DNA of 44,726 bases from an uncultured Candidatus Peregrinibacteria bacterium (GCA_937863435.1 CALMES010000150.1:1-44726), one strand, 5' to 3'. Positions 1 through 9,344 are shown, numbered from the stretch's first letter. Program-made: numbers and translations. Notes: generated from the sequence alone by a model not told the origin.

Positions 1-541
1 CACCTTCTAAGATAATATGAGTAGCATTCGCAGATAGAGCTGCATCTAAATCCTACGTCCAATTATCACGTGATTTATACGTATCGCCTTGCTTCGTTCC
101 AATTTCAACTAAAAGCCGAGAAAAATCTTTTCGAAGCGTACGCAGTGTTTCAGCGTACGCATGTGCCGGCAAGTCTCCGCTACTATTCGAGACCTCAATT
201 GTATCAATTCCTAATGCACTGAGTCTTTGCGAGAAAGCACTCAGGCGCCCCCGGCGCATTGCAGTCTCTGTCAAACCTCCTCCAAGATACGGGATGACAC
301 CATGCTGCTTACAGATAGTAACGAATTCCTTGATTTCGCTTTCGGGACGCCTGGTACAAGAACCTGAATGTAATTTTGCATGGTGAATGAGATGAGAATT
401 CTGCCTAAGCAGATCATCAATCTTTTTGAGAGATTCACCGTATATAATAATATTATTCTGCCTCTGATCATTTCCATCTGACAGAACTGGATGACCCGTT
501 GCTTCTGCATGCGCTATGAGTGATTCTGGCTCGGGTAACAT
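1..541 (-). pseudogene. Phosphosulfolactate synthase (ComA)-like gene, interrupted by an amber codon and cut by the window edge
   Basis: The frame from ATG at 541 gives 162 residues to a TAG at 53-55. It resembles the ComA family, a TIM barrel joining phosphoenolpyruvate and sulfite to form phosphosulfolactate. The visible pattern is YLGGGLTETA, then a helix, then GIDTIEVSNSSGDLP, then LLVEIGTK. After the TAG the same frame continues as DLDAALSANATHIILEG to position 1. Family members have a matching segment there (W..DL.aAL.AGA..vilEG). The stop therefore interrupts a coding frame rather than ending it. A nonsense mutation, sequencing error or readthrough are all possible. The leader is AT-rich with no clear Shine-Dalgarno. 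Family assignment is from remembered motifs, moderately sure. Confidence 0.55.
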
Positions 542-565
542 GGTGCTTAAATTTAAATTTTGCGC

Positions 566-593
566 ATTTTAATATATAATTAATTTTTGTCAA
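566..593 (-). promoter_or_regulatory. Sigma-70-type promoter of the ComA-like gene
   Basis: On the minus strand a perfect -35 TTGACA (588-593) is followed by a 16-bp AT-rich spacer and a -10 TAAAAT (566-571). The ATG at 539-541 lies about 25 bp downstream, so the leader is very short. Confidence 0.6.
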
Positions 594-637
594 AAATTTT
601 CTAAATCGCTTGAAACCAATATTCTCCAGCCCGCTTC

Positions 638-1887
638 TTATCCTCCGCACGCTGACCCGAAATTTTTCGAGAGCCGCGCATTCACCCGACCGAGCATTTT
701 GGGATTGCCCGAGAACTCTTTGGTGACGCGCTGGCAGACACGTTGTACGAAGTTTTGCTGAATCTTGATCTCTATTGCCTTGGCTTCGGCGGACATGGGT
801 GCCGAAGAATAATTGAGTGGAGGAGCTGGCGTCGTTGCGCTTGGCGCAGACCTGTTCGTTTTTACCGGTGACTGGATAAAAGATTTTGGAGAAGGGAGAA
901 TCGAAACAGGAGCAACAGTACGTCCACTAGTCAGCGCAGGCGCCTTGCCGCCTCCGCTGCCCGGGCTTCCACGATGCCCGCCGCCGCGCGGTGGCTCTAT
1001 GGCAACACTCGAACTGGACGACGAACTGGAACTTGGCAGCACCGATTCGCTGTAGCAAGCATTCACGCCATTCGCGAGACCGCTTATCTCATCGTCTGTC
1101 AGAGCGTAATCGTAGACACGCAGACCGTCCATATTGCCGTTCCAGTAACGCGCATCATCCTGGCCGTATCCGATCATCATGGTTGCCTGGCTCGTTAAGC
1201 TCGTCGTGCCGCCGAAACCCGAACCGTCGAGTGAGCCGTTGACGTAGAGCTTGATGGCACCGGTTGATTTGGTGCGCGTCGTGCATACATGCGTCCAGTT
1301 ACCGGTGTTTACCGCCGTCGCTCCGCGAACAGCATAGTCTGTTGTGCCGTTGCCATTGCCAGAAACAAGATCACCGTTGATATCCACGCCAAAACCAAAG
1401 TCATTGGCGACGGATCCGCCCACTTCCGCCTGTGCGATCGACATACTGAACCAATGCTGATCGCCGCTTCCGTTACCAAAGGCGGTCGTCTTGATCCAGG
1501 CACAGATGGTGTAGTCATCTTGTATGGGGCGACTGACGGAAATGTAGTCGTTGCCGTCGAATGAAAAGCTGTACGGATTGGTCACACCTGTTACGGGCAC
1601 ATCGGTCGACAGCGCGGGGGTGCTTCCCGTACCGGCCACGGCACCTGTGTATCCATTGCCCGTTGCATCGATCGGTGTGTCGGGCGTCGCATCCATCTGC
1701 CAGTAGGCTTTCAGGACACAGGCACCACGCACAAGCACGGTGACGGTTGCGGCATCGCTGTAGTTTCCGCTCAAGTCTTTCGTAAACAGCGAGTAGTAAT
1801 ACCTGCCGGGCGAAAGGCCTGTATCGGTGTAGGTGGTGCCGGTAATCCCGCTGTCGACGGCGGTGCCGTCGGTGACGGTCGCCGGGT
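638..1887 (-). pseudogene. C-terminal half of an interrupted secreted LamG-domain protein
   Basis: This is the downstream part of a gene whose upstream half lies at 10634-11734. The frame enters from the 35-bp repeat (PATVTDGTAVD) and continues as the end of an FnIII-like domain (TYTDTGLSPGRYYYSLF). A LamG/concanavalin-like domain follows, with FDGNDYISV, CAWIK, WTHVC, KLYVNGSLDG and MDGLRVYDYALTDDEI. Then come a serine run and a Gly/Pro-rich linker. It ends in a tag (RVCQRVTKEFSGN...FGSACGG) shared with other surface proteins here. The paralogue at 24402-26162 has the same uninterrupted FnIII module (DGTYYYSIFARDVRGNYS), which supports the two halves having been one gene. The GTG at 1916-1918 that would start this frame lies in foreign sequence and is not a native start. 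Confidence 0.8.
1853..1887. repeat. Left copy of a perfect 35-bp direct repeat
   Basis: Positions 1853-1887 are identical to 10634-10668 and in the same orientation, with a spacing of 8,781 bp. On the minus strand the repeat encodes PATVTDGTAVD in the surface-protein frame at both sites. Removing one repeat plus the intervening DNA restores the surface gene in frame. Just inside each end is a similar 14-mer (1896-1909 and 10615-10628, one mismatch). Confidence 0.95.
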
Positions 1888-2286
1888 CTCGAAATCGAAG
1901 TCGCCCGAGCCCTCGCACACTTCGATGAGGGAAAGACGGTCACACCCTACAAGGTTTATCTGTCTTCCAAGGAGAGAGAAGCGATGGCCGCACGCCACAA
2001 CTCGAAGCCGAACGAGTTTGCCAAGCTTGCCAGGCTCATGCCACACTGGCGCGGCCAACCCGGCGGCGTTGATAATCGAGGCTTATATTCCGTTTCCACG
2101 TTCAATCCTCAAGGCCATTGGGACTGGTACGAAATCGGCGGACGCTGGGACGGCATCCTCGCCAACAATGTCGTCGAGCCCCAAGCATTGCTCGCTCGGC
2201 CCGATCTCTCCGCGATCCTCCCGGCCGTCAAAATCCGATCGCGAGTTTCTCACCGCTACTTCTGGGTGGCCAGGATCAAAATGTGA
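1888..2286 (+). CDS. Partial hypothetical protein with a GHWDWYEIGGRW motif, 5' end missing
   Basis: The frame is open from just before the left repeat junction (reading LEIEVARALAHFDEGKTVTP) and contains an internal ATG at 1984. It includes SKEREAMAARHNS, GLYSVSTFNP and GHWDWYEIGGRWDGIL. The WDWYEIGGRW signature occurs in uncharacterised phage, plasmid and genomic-island proteins. There is no credible start between the junction and 1984, so the N-terminus is probably lost at the junction. The last 31 bp overlap the convergent methyltransferase gene. Function unknown. Confidence 0.55.
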   Translation, partial: LEIEVARALAHFDEGKTVTPYKVYLSSKEREAMAARHNSKPNEFAKLARLMPHWRGQPGGVDNRGLYSVSTFNPQGHWDWYEIGGRWDGILANNVVEPQALLARPDLSAILPAVKIRSRVSHRYFWVARIKM

Positions 2287-3263
2287 TTGGCTAGGTCGAT
2301 CATGTGCGGCTTGCGGGACAGTTTCTCCTCGATCGCCTCGATCTCCGCCTGGACGAGATCTTCTCTAGGGAGTCCTTGATCGGAAGCCCGATTGGCCATG
2401 AATCGGGAATAGCAGACGCCCAGGCCCCAGCAATCCCGAATCCTTGCCACGCTCTGGAACAAGGAGCAGATCTCATAATAAACAAAGAGATGCGAATTAA
2501 TGACGCATTCATGTCCGTCGCGATCGAGGAACGAGAGTGTGTCCTCGACTTGCCGAAGTTCTCGAACGTCATCCACTGGGCAGACGTAGGCAGTCCGCAG
2601 TCCGCCGACCGGCTTGACGGTCGTCAGGTTGAAGCCTCGCGTAACCCGCATGATCTCGCGGATGGCGTCCGTCATCTTGGCCACGGGCAGGTGATTGAGG
2701 ACAGTGTTCAGGCAGAGCGTAATATCGAACTCGCTGTCGTCGTACTGGTTTAGCGGCTCGCAAATGTCGCCGATCACGAAGTCGATCTCGATATCCTTCA
2801 TCTTATTCTTCTTGCAATACGTCTTCTTGTGAGCCAGTGCGTCTTCGATCATGCCCGGCGCGTAATCCATGCCGACACCGCTGACCTTGCATTGCTGGCT
2901 GCGATAGTGGGAGTGCAGACGAAGGAGCCAAGTCCCTGGTCCGCAACCGATGTCCAGGACTCGGATTCGATCGAGTTCCTTGGCACGAATAAAGGCATCG
3001 ATGCGTGCCACCAGGTATTCAAAGAGTCGGGCGTCCTCGAAGGCATACAGCCGCGTCGCGAAGTCGAAGAGGTCACGGTCGATCTCGCCGTCGGCGTACC
3101 CGGTGTACACCTTCGAGAGATCGGAGTACACGTCCTTGGTACTCTTGCGGTTCGCCTTCATGGTGCCTCTCCCTGAAGTGTCGATCTCGCCGTCGGCGTA
3201 CCCGGAGTACACCTTCGAGAGATCGGAGTACACGTCCTTAGTGCCGTTGTGGTTCGCCTTCAT
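2256..3263 (-). CDS. Class I SAM-dependent methyltransferase with a duplicated N-terminus
   Basis: This is a 335-residue protein with motif I RVLDIGCGPGTWLLRL at about residues 98-113, then GVGMDYAPGMIEDA (motif II region), FVIGDICEP and FDITLCLNTVLNHL (motif IV). These are typical of a Rossmann methyltransferase. The substrate is unknown. The first 34 residues are a tandem duplicate of residues 35-68, caused by a 102-bp DNA duplication. Two start codons result, at 3263 and 3161, each with the same upstream GGGAGAGGCACC leader. The inner start gives the ancestral length (301 residues) and may be the main one. The gene lies in the foreign segment. Confidence 0.8.
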   Translation of the reverse strand: MKANHNGTKDVYSDLSKVYSGYADGEIDTSGRGTMKANRKSTKDVYSDLSKVYTGYADGEIDRDLFDFATRLYAFEDARLFEYLVARIDAFIRAKELDRIRVLDIGCGPGTWLLRLHSHYRSQQCKVSGVGMDYAPGMIEDALAHKKTYCKKNKMKDIEIDFVIGDICEPLNQYDDSEFDITLCLNTVLNHLPVAKMTDAIREIMRVTRGFNLTTVKPVGGLRTAYVCPVDDVRELRQVEDTLSFLDRDGHECVINSHLFVYYEICSLFQSVARIRDCWGLGVCYSRFMANRASDQGLPREDLVQAEIEAIEEKLSRKPHMIDLANHILILATQK

Positions 3264-3281
3264 GGTGCCTCTCCCTGAAGT
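3078..3281. repeat. 102-bp tandem duplication including ribosome-binding site and start codon
   Basis: Units 3078-3179 and 3180-3281 are near-identical. Each contains, on the minus strand, the Shine-Dalgarno-like leader, ATG and first ~33 codons of the methyltransferase. Differences (for example KANHNGTKD against KANRKSTKD, VYSGY against VYTGY) show the copies have begun to diverge. The offset is a multiple of three, so the long form stays in frame. Confidence 0.9.
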
Positions 3282-3547
3282 TCGGCTCGCAGCAGCGAGC
3301 GGTTATTTGTTGCGGTGCCTGCTCCCCCTCACCCGAATCGCATAATCCCAACAACTCTGACAGACACAAATTGAGGCTACCGTAACCCGATCGGAACTGC
3401 AACGCTATTATTTAAAATTCGTAAACTCAATTACATCAAGGGTCTAGAGATAATCGAGAAGTATTTCCTCACCGCGACCAAGTTCGGTAGACTCAAATCG
3501 TTTCTATCAGATCGCGAAAGAAAGAGGTTCGCGAGGCGGGCTCGCTT

Positions 3548-5686
3548 TCAATCACCAAGTTTCTTACGTCGCGGCGGTGCCGGGACGACGGCTATCAACG
3601 GCAAAGTGGTTGGTCCGACATGGTTGGTCCGACGTCCCGTTTCATCGAATACATCGAGTTGAAATGACCCATGTTTAGCCCGGCCGGCTGGCCGGAATCG
3701 AAGGTTCGCTGGCATCTTAGTCACAGGACACATGAGCCGCAGACCATATTTCTGAAGGAGGGACTGGATTCGGCTAGCGACGTCGCGGTTGGCCTCGAAA
3801 GATCCGAAGGACCTGCCGCTATAACGCAGGAGCGTCTCCTCGATGCGGCGCGCCATGGTGTTCCGAGACCGCTCAAGCTCCTCGTCGAGTTGGCTCAGAT
3901 CGGCGACGATATTTCCGGCATCGCATTCCGTTGACGTCTGGTGTGGCGTGGGCTCACCATCAGGCTTTCGATTGATGATGTTTTCACTGTCAGACTCCAT
4001 ATCTTGATTAATATTATCATTTGTATGATTTTCGTCAATGCGAGTAAACAGCGGGACTATCCTAGATTCCTGACGCAGCAGATAGAGACGCCGGCTCAAC
4101 TCTTCGTTCAGCTTATCTGCCAAGTCCTCTGCGGACCCAGTCAGTCCGGTATTGTAGATTCCGAAGCTGATGATACTGCTTACAGGCGAACAGTTTTTGT
4201 TATTAAATCTGTTTTCATGAGTAAATGTTTCTGAATGGTCGATCGAGAAACCAAGCGAAGCTAGGCAACCGGAGATTCGACTAAGGGCCCCTCGCATGTC
4301 CACGGAGGCAACCACAAGTTCCCACGCGCCGCGGTCGGGGTCCTGTACCTGCTCGAGCCCGATTCTGCAAAGGTTGCTATCGTTGAGTTGGGAGAGAAGT
4401 CCCACATGAGACTTGATCTGGGGAAGTTTATAGAAAAGCAGGTACGAACTAAGGTTCGAGAGCCTGCAGAAGTGGCTGCGAAGCACGTGAGGATCCACAT
4501 CCTGAAGGATGTCTGTGCAGAAATACAGACCAAAATCTTCGTCGAATTGAGCGGCCTCCGTCGAGTCCAGCGAATCAAATCGGCTTTTGAAGACTTGTAC
4601 AATTGATTTAATTCCCGAAGTGTTCCTAATCCCGATCAGGGCCTCCATCAGTTCGCGGCGAACCTCCCGTCTATTCTCCCGGCTGAGCTGCAATTCCAAC
4701 GTGGGAACGGCGAGGTCCGCATGCGCTCCGATCCTGCCAAGGGAGCGGATTGCGTAGCGGCGGATCTTCCCATCCTCGTTCCTGACGAGTTCGATCAGTC
4801 TCGGAACGGCTGCTTTTGCTTCCGGGCCCAGATGGCTGATGGCACGGGCAATTTCCTCGAGCACGCGGGCGCTGTCTTCGCGAGACAGTGCTAGGACAAG
4901 TTCCCCGGCGACCGTCCTGGCTTCCGAGCCGAGTTGTCGCAAGGCCATAGCACTCGCATATCGAATGTGTTGCGAGGGGTCGTAGAGCAGCTTCGCCATT
5001 GTCAGGATCGCTGCTGGATTCGCTGAGCCAATGCTGCCTAAAGCCACAATTGCGGCCTTCTGAACCTTCGGATTGGAGTGCTCCAGTAGTACGGATAGAG
5101 ACTCGCAGGCGGCGGTGGCTTTCGGACCGATCTTACCCAGGGCGTGCGTGATTTCTCTGACAAGTTCATGACGGAGAGGAGATGCCCTCATCTCATCGCT
5201 CAAGCAACTGATCAAATCGGGCACGGCGTGCTCCGCCCCGGCTCCAACCGCACCGATCGCCCCAGCGGCATCGCAGCGAATGCAGTGCTTCTCCGCTTTG
5301 TCTTGGAGACGGTTCACAAGCAGGGAGACGGCGGCCGGATCGGGCACGATGCGACCGAGTGCATAGGTCGCCCCCCACCGTATGTTCGCTTGCTCGTGCT
5401 CGATCAGTTTGATCAGGTGGGGTTCCGCCGACTTGGCCTGAGGACCGATCTTTCCTAACGTTTCGGCGGCAGACCCAACCACCTTATGGTCAGTACTCTC
5501 AAGGAGTCGGATCAGCTGGGGTACGGAGTATTGCCCCTGCTCGGCAAGCGCGAGGAAATCACCCTCAGTCGGCTTCCGACCGTTGCATCGGAGGACTTCG
5601 CACCAATCTCCTTCGACGTAATTTGGAACGTCGACGTCAGCTGCGGTCTCCATCCGCTGGTCCCCGAAGGAGTGATCTTTTCTCAT
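3548..5686 (-). CDS. HEAT-repeat protein with an ACT-like domain
   Basis: This is a 712-residue protein. Residues ~50-350 are about nine HEAT/PBS-lyase-type repeats, seen as recurring VPxLIxLL...IRxxAxxALGxIG units (for example AVPRLIELVRNEDGKIRRYAIRSLGRIG-like blocks). Residues ~455-555 (GAWELVVASVDMRGALSRISG, then LASLGFSIDHSETFT) resemble an ACT domain like those at the C-terminus of GlnD: beta strand, D-x-x-G-x-L, helix, then a second strand. The C-terminal ~120 residues are unassigned. HEAT arrays are usually scaffolds and ACT domains bind small ligands, so a regulatory scaffold is possible but unproven. No signal peptide or membrane segment is seen. Confidence 0.7.
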   Translation of the reverse strand: MRKDHSFGDQRMETAADVDVPNYVEGDWCEVLRCNGRKPTEGDFLALAEQGQYSVPQLIRLLESTDHKVVGSAAETLGKIGPQAKSAEPHLIKLIEHEQANIRWGATYALGRIVPDPAAVSLLVNRLQDKAEKHCIRCDAAGAIGAVGAGAEHAVPDLISCLSDEMRASPLRHELVREITHALGKIGPKATAACESLSVLLEHSNPKVQKAAIVALGSIGSANPAAILTMAKLLYDPSQHIRYASAMALRQLGSEARTVAGELVLALSREDSARVLEEIARAISHLGPEAKAAVPRLIELVRNEDGKIRRYAIRSLGRIGAHADLAVPTLELQLSRENRREVRRELMEALIGIRNTSGIKSIVQVFKSRFDSLDSTEAAQFDEDFGLYFCTDILQDVDPHVLRSHFCRLSNLSSYLLFYKLPQIKSHVGLLSQLNDSNLCRIGLEQVQDPDRGAWELVVASVDMRGALSRISGCLASLGFSIDHSETFTHENRFNNKNCSPVSSIISFGIYNTGLTGSAEDLADKLNEELSRRLYLLRQESRIVPLFTRIDENHTNDNINQDMESDSENIINRKPDGEPTPHQTSTECDAGNIVADLSQLDEELERSRNTMARRIEETLLRYSGRSFGSFEANRDVASRIQSLLQKYGLRLMCPVTKMPANLRFRPAGRAKHGSFQLDVFDETGRRTNHVGPTTLPLIAVVPAPPRRKKLGD

Positions 5687-5811
5687 GCATTTCCCCTATA
5701 TCGTATCAGGAACTATGGTCGCTTGGACAGAATCTTCCAGTGTCTACCTCAGACGCGGACTACGGTGGCCGGAACGCATCGGACGGCCGGGTGCCATGTC
5801 GCGTCCCGACC

Positions 5812-6249
5812 TCAGAAATTTACAGCCTTAAAGAGTCGAAGACCACCGATGAGTCGGTCGACGCGATTTCGCTCCGAGTGAAGTGCGACTCCCAAAAAAA
5901 TAATCTCGGCCTCGGTACGTTGCCGAATATCCTCGACGAGTTCTGCGTCTGTCCAGATGTCCAATGCCTGTCGGGGAAATCGGACGCAAGTCACTCCCGC
6001 TTGCCTGATGGATCGCTCGAGCGTTTTGAGAGTACCGGATTCCGCTTGGAGCACAGAGACTGGGTAACGCGATAACGGGGGGTAATCGTTCCCAGATAGA
6101 TCCGTCAGCGTTTTTCCGAAGATTCCTCCGGCGATATGGCCCAGTGGTAGCATCAGGTGTGCCACTACGATCATTGCGTTCGTCGCACTCAGTCGGGAGT
6201 CAAGGACAATAGCCGTTTTTTGATCGAATTTGATGGTTTTGTCCGACAT
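5812..6249 (-). CDS. DUF2000-family protein
   Basis: This is a 145-residue protein beginning MSDKTIKFDQKTAIVLDSRL, then NAMIVVAHLMLPLGHIAG. The pattern matches the DUF2000 family (PTH2-like fold): a short beta strand KxAIVLxxxL, then an alanine-rich helix. Later parts VSVLQAESGTLKTLER and FLGVALHSERNRVDRLIGGLRLFK also fit. Biochemical role unknown. It lies upstream of the HEAT-repeat gene on the same strand with a 125-bp gap. Family call from memory of the pattern. Confidence 0.6.
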   Translation of the reverse strand: MSDKTIKFDQKTAIVLDSRLSATNAMIVVAHLMLPLGHIAGGIFGKTLTDLSGNDYPPLSRYPVSVLQAESGTLKTLERSIRQAGVTCVRFPRQALDIWTDAELVEDIRQRTEAEIIFLGVALHSERNRVDRLIGGLRLFKAVNF

Positions 6250-6539
6250 TGCAGATCACTTATTTATATTTTGAGAAACGACCCGCTCCCCACTTCGCCG
6301 ATGCTACGCGAGAAGCCGCGAGGATTCCAGTGTACTTTGTCCAGTGTACGAATTCCCGCTTGCCACGGATGTTGGGGAGGGTGCCAGACCTCCAAGCCAG
6401 GGTCGGCTATGCCGAGGGCAATTGACCGTCTCCTATTCGCAGCCTCGGTAGGGAGGGCAGATTACCGGCGGCCGACCACACGACCGGGCCCCCTCGGGAG
6501 CCCAAGACGATCTGCAACTCATGCACACTTCGGAAATAT

Positions 6540-6818
6540 GAGCGAATCGTGGTTGACCCGCCCCGGCTCAGGGAGTTCCGCAACCGGCTGATCACCGCGA
6601 GTCCTGAACTCTTTCCACCGGAGATCCACCGAGGCTACCGCGTGAAGGACGCCTACACCTCCAGCAAGACGGGATGGAAGCTGCGCCAGATCGACCTCCG
6701 CAACGACGAGTCCTACTAGGTACAGCCTTCGTTCCTAACGCCCCACCTCTCCGGCCGCACCGAGGACGTCCACTCGCCTTTTTCTCCGCAAGTTCGCTGT
6801 CTCGTTCTGGGCCATGAC
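6540..6818 (+). pseudogene. Remnant of a planctomycete-type transposase N-terminus
   Basis: Translation from 6540 gives ERIVVDPPRLREFRNRL, SPELFPPEIHRGYRVKDAYTS and KLRQIDLRNDESY, then a TAG, then VQPSFLTPHLSGRTEDVHSP. In the +1 frame it continues LFLRKFAVSFWAMT, then another TAG. This resembles transposases I recall from Planctomycetes that begin with a SPELFPPEI..GY/F..xDxYTS region followed by VxPSFxxPYxxGxTDEVEKxLFLRxF. Both TAG codons sit where the family has a codon such as TAC or ACC. There is one frameshift, and the catalytic part is absent. Dead remnant. Confidence 0.6.
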
Positions 6819-7250
6819 CTAGTGGGTCACCCCGGGTTGAGTTGCCGGATACAGACGAAGGAGTTTGACCCGGGCGTCGCCGGTTGTGAATCGCGAATTC
6901 ACGCCGATCGCCTGCTCGTTGCGATCATTCTCCCAAGACGTGACCTCCCGCTCCAGATCCGCCCGCGAGCCGATCCGGCGGTCGAGGCACAGCCCACCAG
7001 CACACTCAGCTTTTCTCGGCCTTCTTCAGCCACTACCTGTGCTTCTGCGTGCGGTGGATCTCCAACCGCTCGGCGATCGCCCTCGCCTGCTCGGGCGAGA
7101 TTGCCTCATACAGCGAGGCGAGCTTGTGGGTATTTAGGTTGTCCATACCTTCTTTGCCGCCTCGTGGACCTCCTCGACCAGCTAGGCGACGAACTCGGCG
7201 AAGTCTGTTGCCGTCCGCCCGATCGGTTACATCCACGACCCTCCAGAGCC
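6819..7250 (-). pseudogene. Degenerate IS630-family transposase, C-terminal part
   Basis: Minus-strand translation in several frames reconstructs RRLWRVVDVTDR, TATDFAEFVA, amber, LVEEVHEAAKK, MDNLNTHKLASLYEA, AERLEIHRTQKHR, amber, LSVLVG, CLDRRIGSRADLEREV, FTTGDARVKLLRLYPAT. The (D)NLNTH and LDRRI..W..DRN blocks are characteristic of the IS630 DDE domain. At least three frameshifts and two amber codons make it inactive. Its stop (TAG, 6819-6821) abuts the preceding remnant, so two dead insertion sequences lie side by side. Confidence 0.7.
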
Positions 7251-7633
7251 GTCGCAGCGGTGGCAGGTCAGAGGTTCGGGTCCTCTCTTCGACGCATGGC
7301 AGTTTCCCAAGTGAGCGGATGAAGCGAATCCCGAGTAGGTACTCTGGATTCGTTATAGATTGTTAACCGCTTCTGGGCATGCATGCATCTTTGATCCTTG
7401 TCTCGATTGTACCTCCATTGACTCTAAGATCCGTTTCCACCCAATCCTCAATTGTTTACCTAAGGGGGGAGAGGAGACTCTTCTATAGGGACAAGATGGG
7501 CATGACACTGGCAACCCATCCCCCGCGATGAAACGCTTCAATCGCGGTACGGCACTGCAGATCTTTGGAAAAACAGATGACTTGAGGCCAGATCCAATGT
7601 ATTCCAAGTATAAATTCTATCGTGAAGCGATAG
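7251..7633. other. Stretch without a recognisable gene
   Basis: No frame here gives a protein I recognise. A 17-base stretch at 7267-7283 can fold as a tRNA T-arm (5-bp stem, 7-base loop), but no acceptor or anticodon arm accompanies it. Confidence 0.4.
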
Positions 7634-7689
7634 CCTGAGGGGCTAGTGGGCTAACCATGCCAGTGCAGGTTCAAGTCCTGTCTCCGGCA
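7634..7689 (+). other. 3' end of a class II tRNA gene (Ser/Leu type): likely integrase attachment site
   Basis: The sequence has a T-arm (7665-7681; stem GCAGG/CCTGT, loop TTCAAGT), preceded by a long variable-arm-like stretch and followed by an acceptor end CTCCGGCA and a T-run. The 5' half of the tRNA is missing. A tyrosine integrase gene starts about 100 bp downstream. A tRNA 3' fragment beside an integrase is the usual look of an attachment site. Confidence 0.6.
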
Positions 7690-7790
7690 CTTTTTACGAC
7701 AACCTGGAGGGGATGCAGAACGACGAGTTCTGCATCCCTTCTGCAATTGTTGGATTGGCATTGCGGTGGCGTCGCCCCTTGGGAGGTGAC

Positions 7791-9079
7791 ATGGCCTCGC
7801 TTCAGGAGAAGGATTACGGCTGGTACTGCCGGTTCGTTTACGCCGGCAAACGCCGCAGGTTCTCGCTGGGATCGGTCTCAAAGGCTGAGGCCGAGACGAA
7901 GGCCGGGCAGTTCGACGACCTGCTCATGCGGCTCGTACAGAAACTGATTACGCTTCCCGCCATCGTCGACTTCATGCGTCACGATGGCAAGCCGCCGTTG
8001 GTGCAGAAGAACGCCGTGGAAGTGCAGAAGACCTCGATCGGTAGGATTGAGGGATGCCTAGCTCTCGGCCCACGAATCCTCTCTCGAAGCCAACACTCGC
8101 TACATCGCACGGGTTCACTTCAAGAACCTGGCCTCGACGCTGGGCGAAATGTTCGATCTGTCGACGCTTGATTTGGTCGCTCTTCAGAAACATGTGAACC
8201 GTCGGGTCAGATCGGTGACTCCGACCACTGAAGAGAAGGAGATCCGCACATTGCGGACGGCGTTTCATTGGGCGGTGCGTATGGGATTTCTCTCCCGTGC
8301 ATTCCCAAGCGGGCTGATGTATCTCAAGTGAGAACGAGCCCCCCTTCCAGACTCGGACGGAGATCGAACGACAGCTCGAGGGGTTCAACGAGGAGCAGGC
8401 GGCTCAGCTCTGGGAGACCCCGTACCTAACGTTGCCGGAGATCGAATCGCTCCTAACGCACATTCAGAGGAACGCCGCGCACCCCTGGATTCACCCGATG
8501 GTTGCTACGGCGGCGCATACTGGAATGCGGCGAAGCGAGTTGATTCGGATGCGGAAATTCGACGTGGATTTCGACGCCGGAACGTTGCTCGTTCGAGAGA
8601 AGAAGCGCCAAAAAGGCAAACGGACGACCCGACGAGTCCCGCTCTCCACAGGGCTAAGCGAAATCCTCCGGACGTGGGTCGACCAACATCCCGGCGGCCC
8701 TTACCTCTTCTGCCATGCCGAAGAGGTTGCCAGAAGCAGGAAGCGGAGCCGGACCACGGGACACAAGAACACGAAGCATCGACCGACGACGATCGCCGGA
8801 AGAATGGCAGACGTGACGAATCGCGAACGTCGTGGATTCGAGCCGTTGACGCCGAACGAAGCGTCCGATCACCTGCGTCGGGTCCTGACGGGGGAGTGGG
8901 CGGTCGTCAGAGGATGGCACACGCTGAGACACTCCTTTATCTCGGCATGCGCCTCACAGGGTGTCGATCAGAGGCTACTTCAGGAATGGTGCGGGCACAT
9001 GACGACCGAGATCAGCCGACGATATGCGCATCTGTACCCGTCTGTCCAGCGTGCGGCGATCAAGGGCGTGTTCGGCTGA
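7791..9079 (+). pseudogene. Tyrosine recombinase/phage integrase, broken by two frameshifts
   Basis: The protein is spread over three frames. The N-terminal part from ATG 7791 (MASLQEKDYGWYCRFVYAGK, then KRRRFSLGSVSKAEAE) has a strong GGGAGGTG ribosome-binding site. The core-binding domain follows after ~8050 in another frame (SLEANTRYIARVHFKNLAS), ending at a TGA near 8330. The catalytic domain follows in a third frame to 9079. It has the conserved Arg in HTGMRRSELIRMR, HTLRHSF, the GH of WCGHM, and the tyrosine in RRYAHLYP. The catalytic part is intact, but no single polypeptide can form without two frameshifts. Probably a decayed integrase, unless the indels are assembly errors. Confidence 0.8.
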
Positions 9080-9344
9080 CCTCCGGCAGCAAGCCCTCCT
9101 TCTGAATGCGGAGCAGTTCGGCGTGGGAAACGACCCAGCTCTGATATTTCCCTCGGCCACTACCCCTCTTCTCCGCTTTTACCCGTCCATGTCGGCACCA
9201 CTCACGGCACGTAAACTCTGACTTGCCGAGAATGCGAGCCACCTCGTCCGTGCCGTACCAATCCTTGATGGTTTTCTGGTCGCGAATCAGCCCTTCGATG
9301 CGTTCCAGCGTCTCCAGGATGGTCGCGATTTCATACTGAGACAT
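9060..9344 (-). CDS. Helix-turn-helix DNA-binding protein, excisionase-like
   Basis: This is a 94-residue protein. An N-terminal helix (YEIATILETLERIEGLIRDQ) is followed by a MerR/excisionase-type helix-turn-helix: WYGTDEVARILGKSEFTCRE, then WCRHGRVKAEK, then YQSWVVSHAELLRIQ. The C-terminus overlaps the convergent integrase gene by 20 bp. Its place beside the integrase suggests a recombination directionality factor or local regulator. The AGGGAGAGGAGCC leader before its ATG resembles the leader of the methyltransferase at 3263. Confidence 0.65.
   Translation of the reverse strand: MSQYEIATILETLERIEGLIRDQKTIKDWYGTDEVARILGKSEFTCREWCRHGRVKAEKRGSGRGKYQSWVVSHAELLRIQKEGLLPEVSRTRP

Noticed and set aside
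1925-2368. Alternative + strand frame of 147 residues
   Set aside because: It is Ser/Arg/Pro-rich and overlaps a frame with the recognisable WDWYEIGGRW motif.
53-7240. Repeated amber codons in coding-like frames as evidence of TAG recoding
   Set aside because: Intact genes such as the IS-independent CDSs end normally, the amber codons are mostly in dead transposases that also carry frameshifts, and only one lies in an otherwise good gene.
7267-7283. T-arm-like sequence AGAGG-TTCGGGT-CCTCT resembling a tRNA 3' end
   Set aside because: The loop has G where A58 is nearly universal, and no acceptor, D or anticodon arm can be folded nearby.
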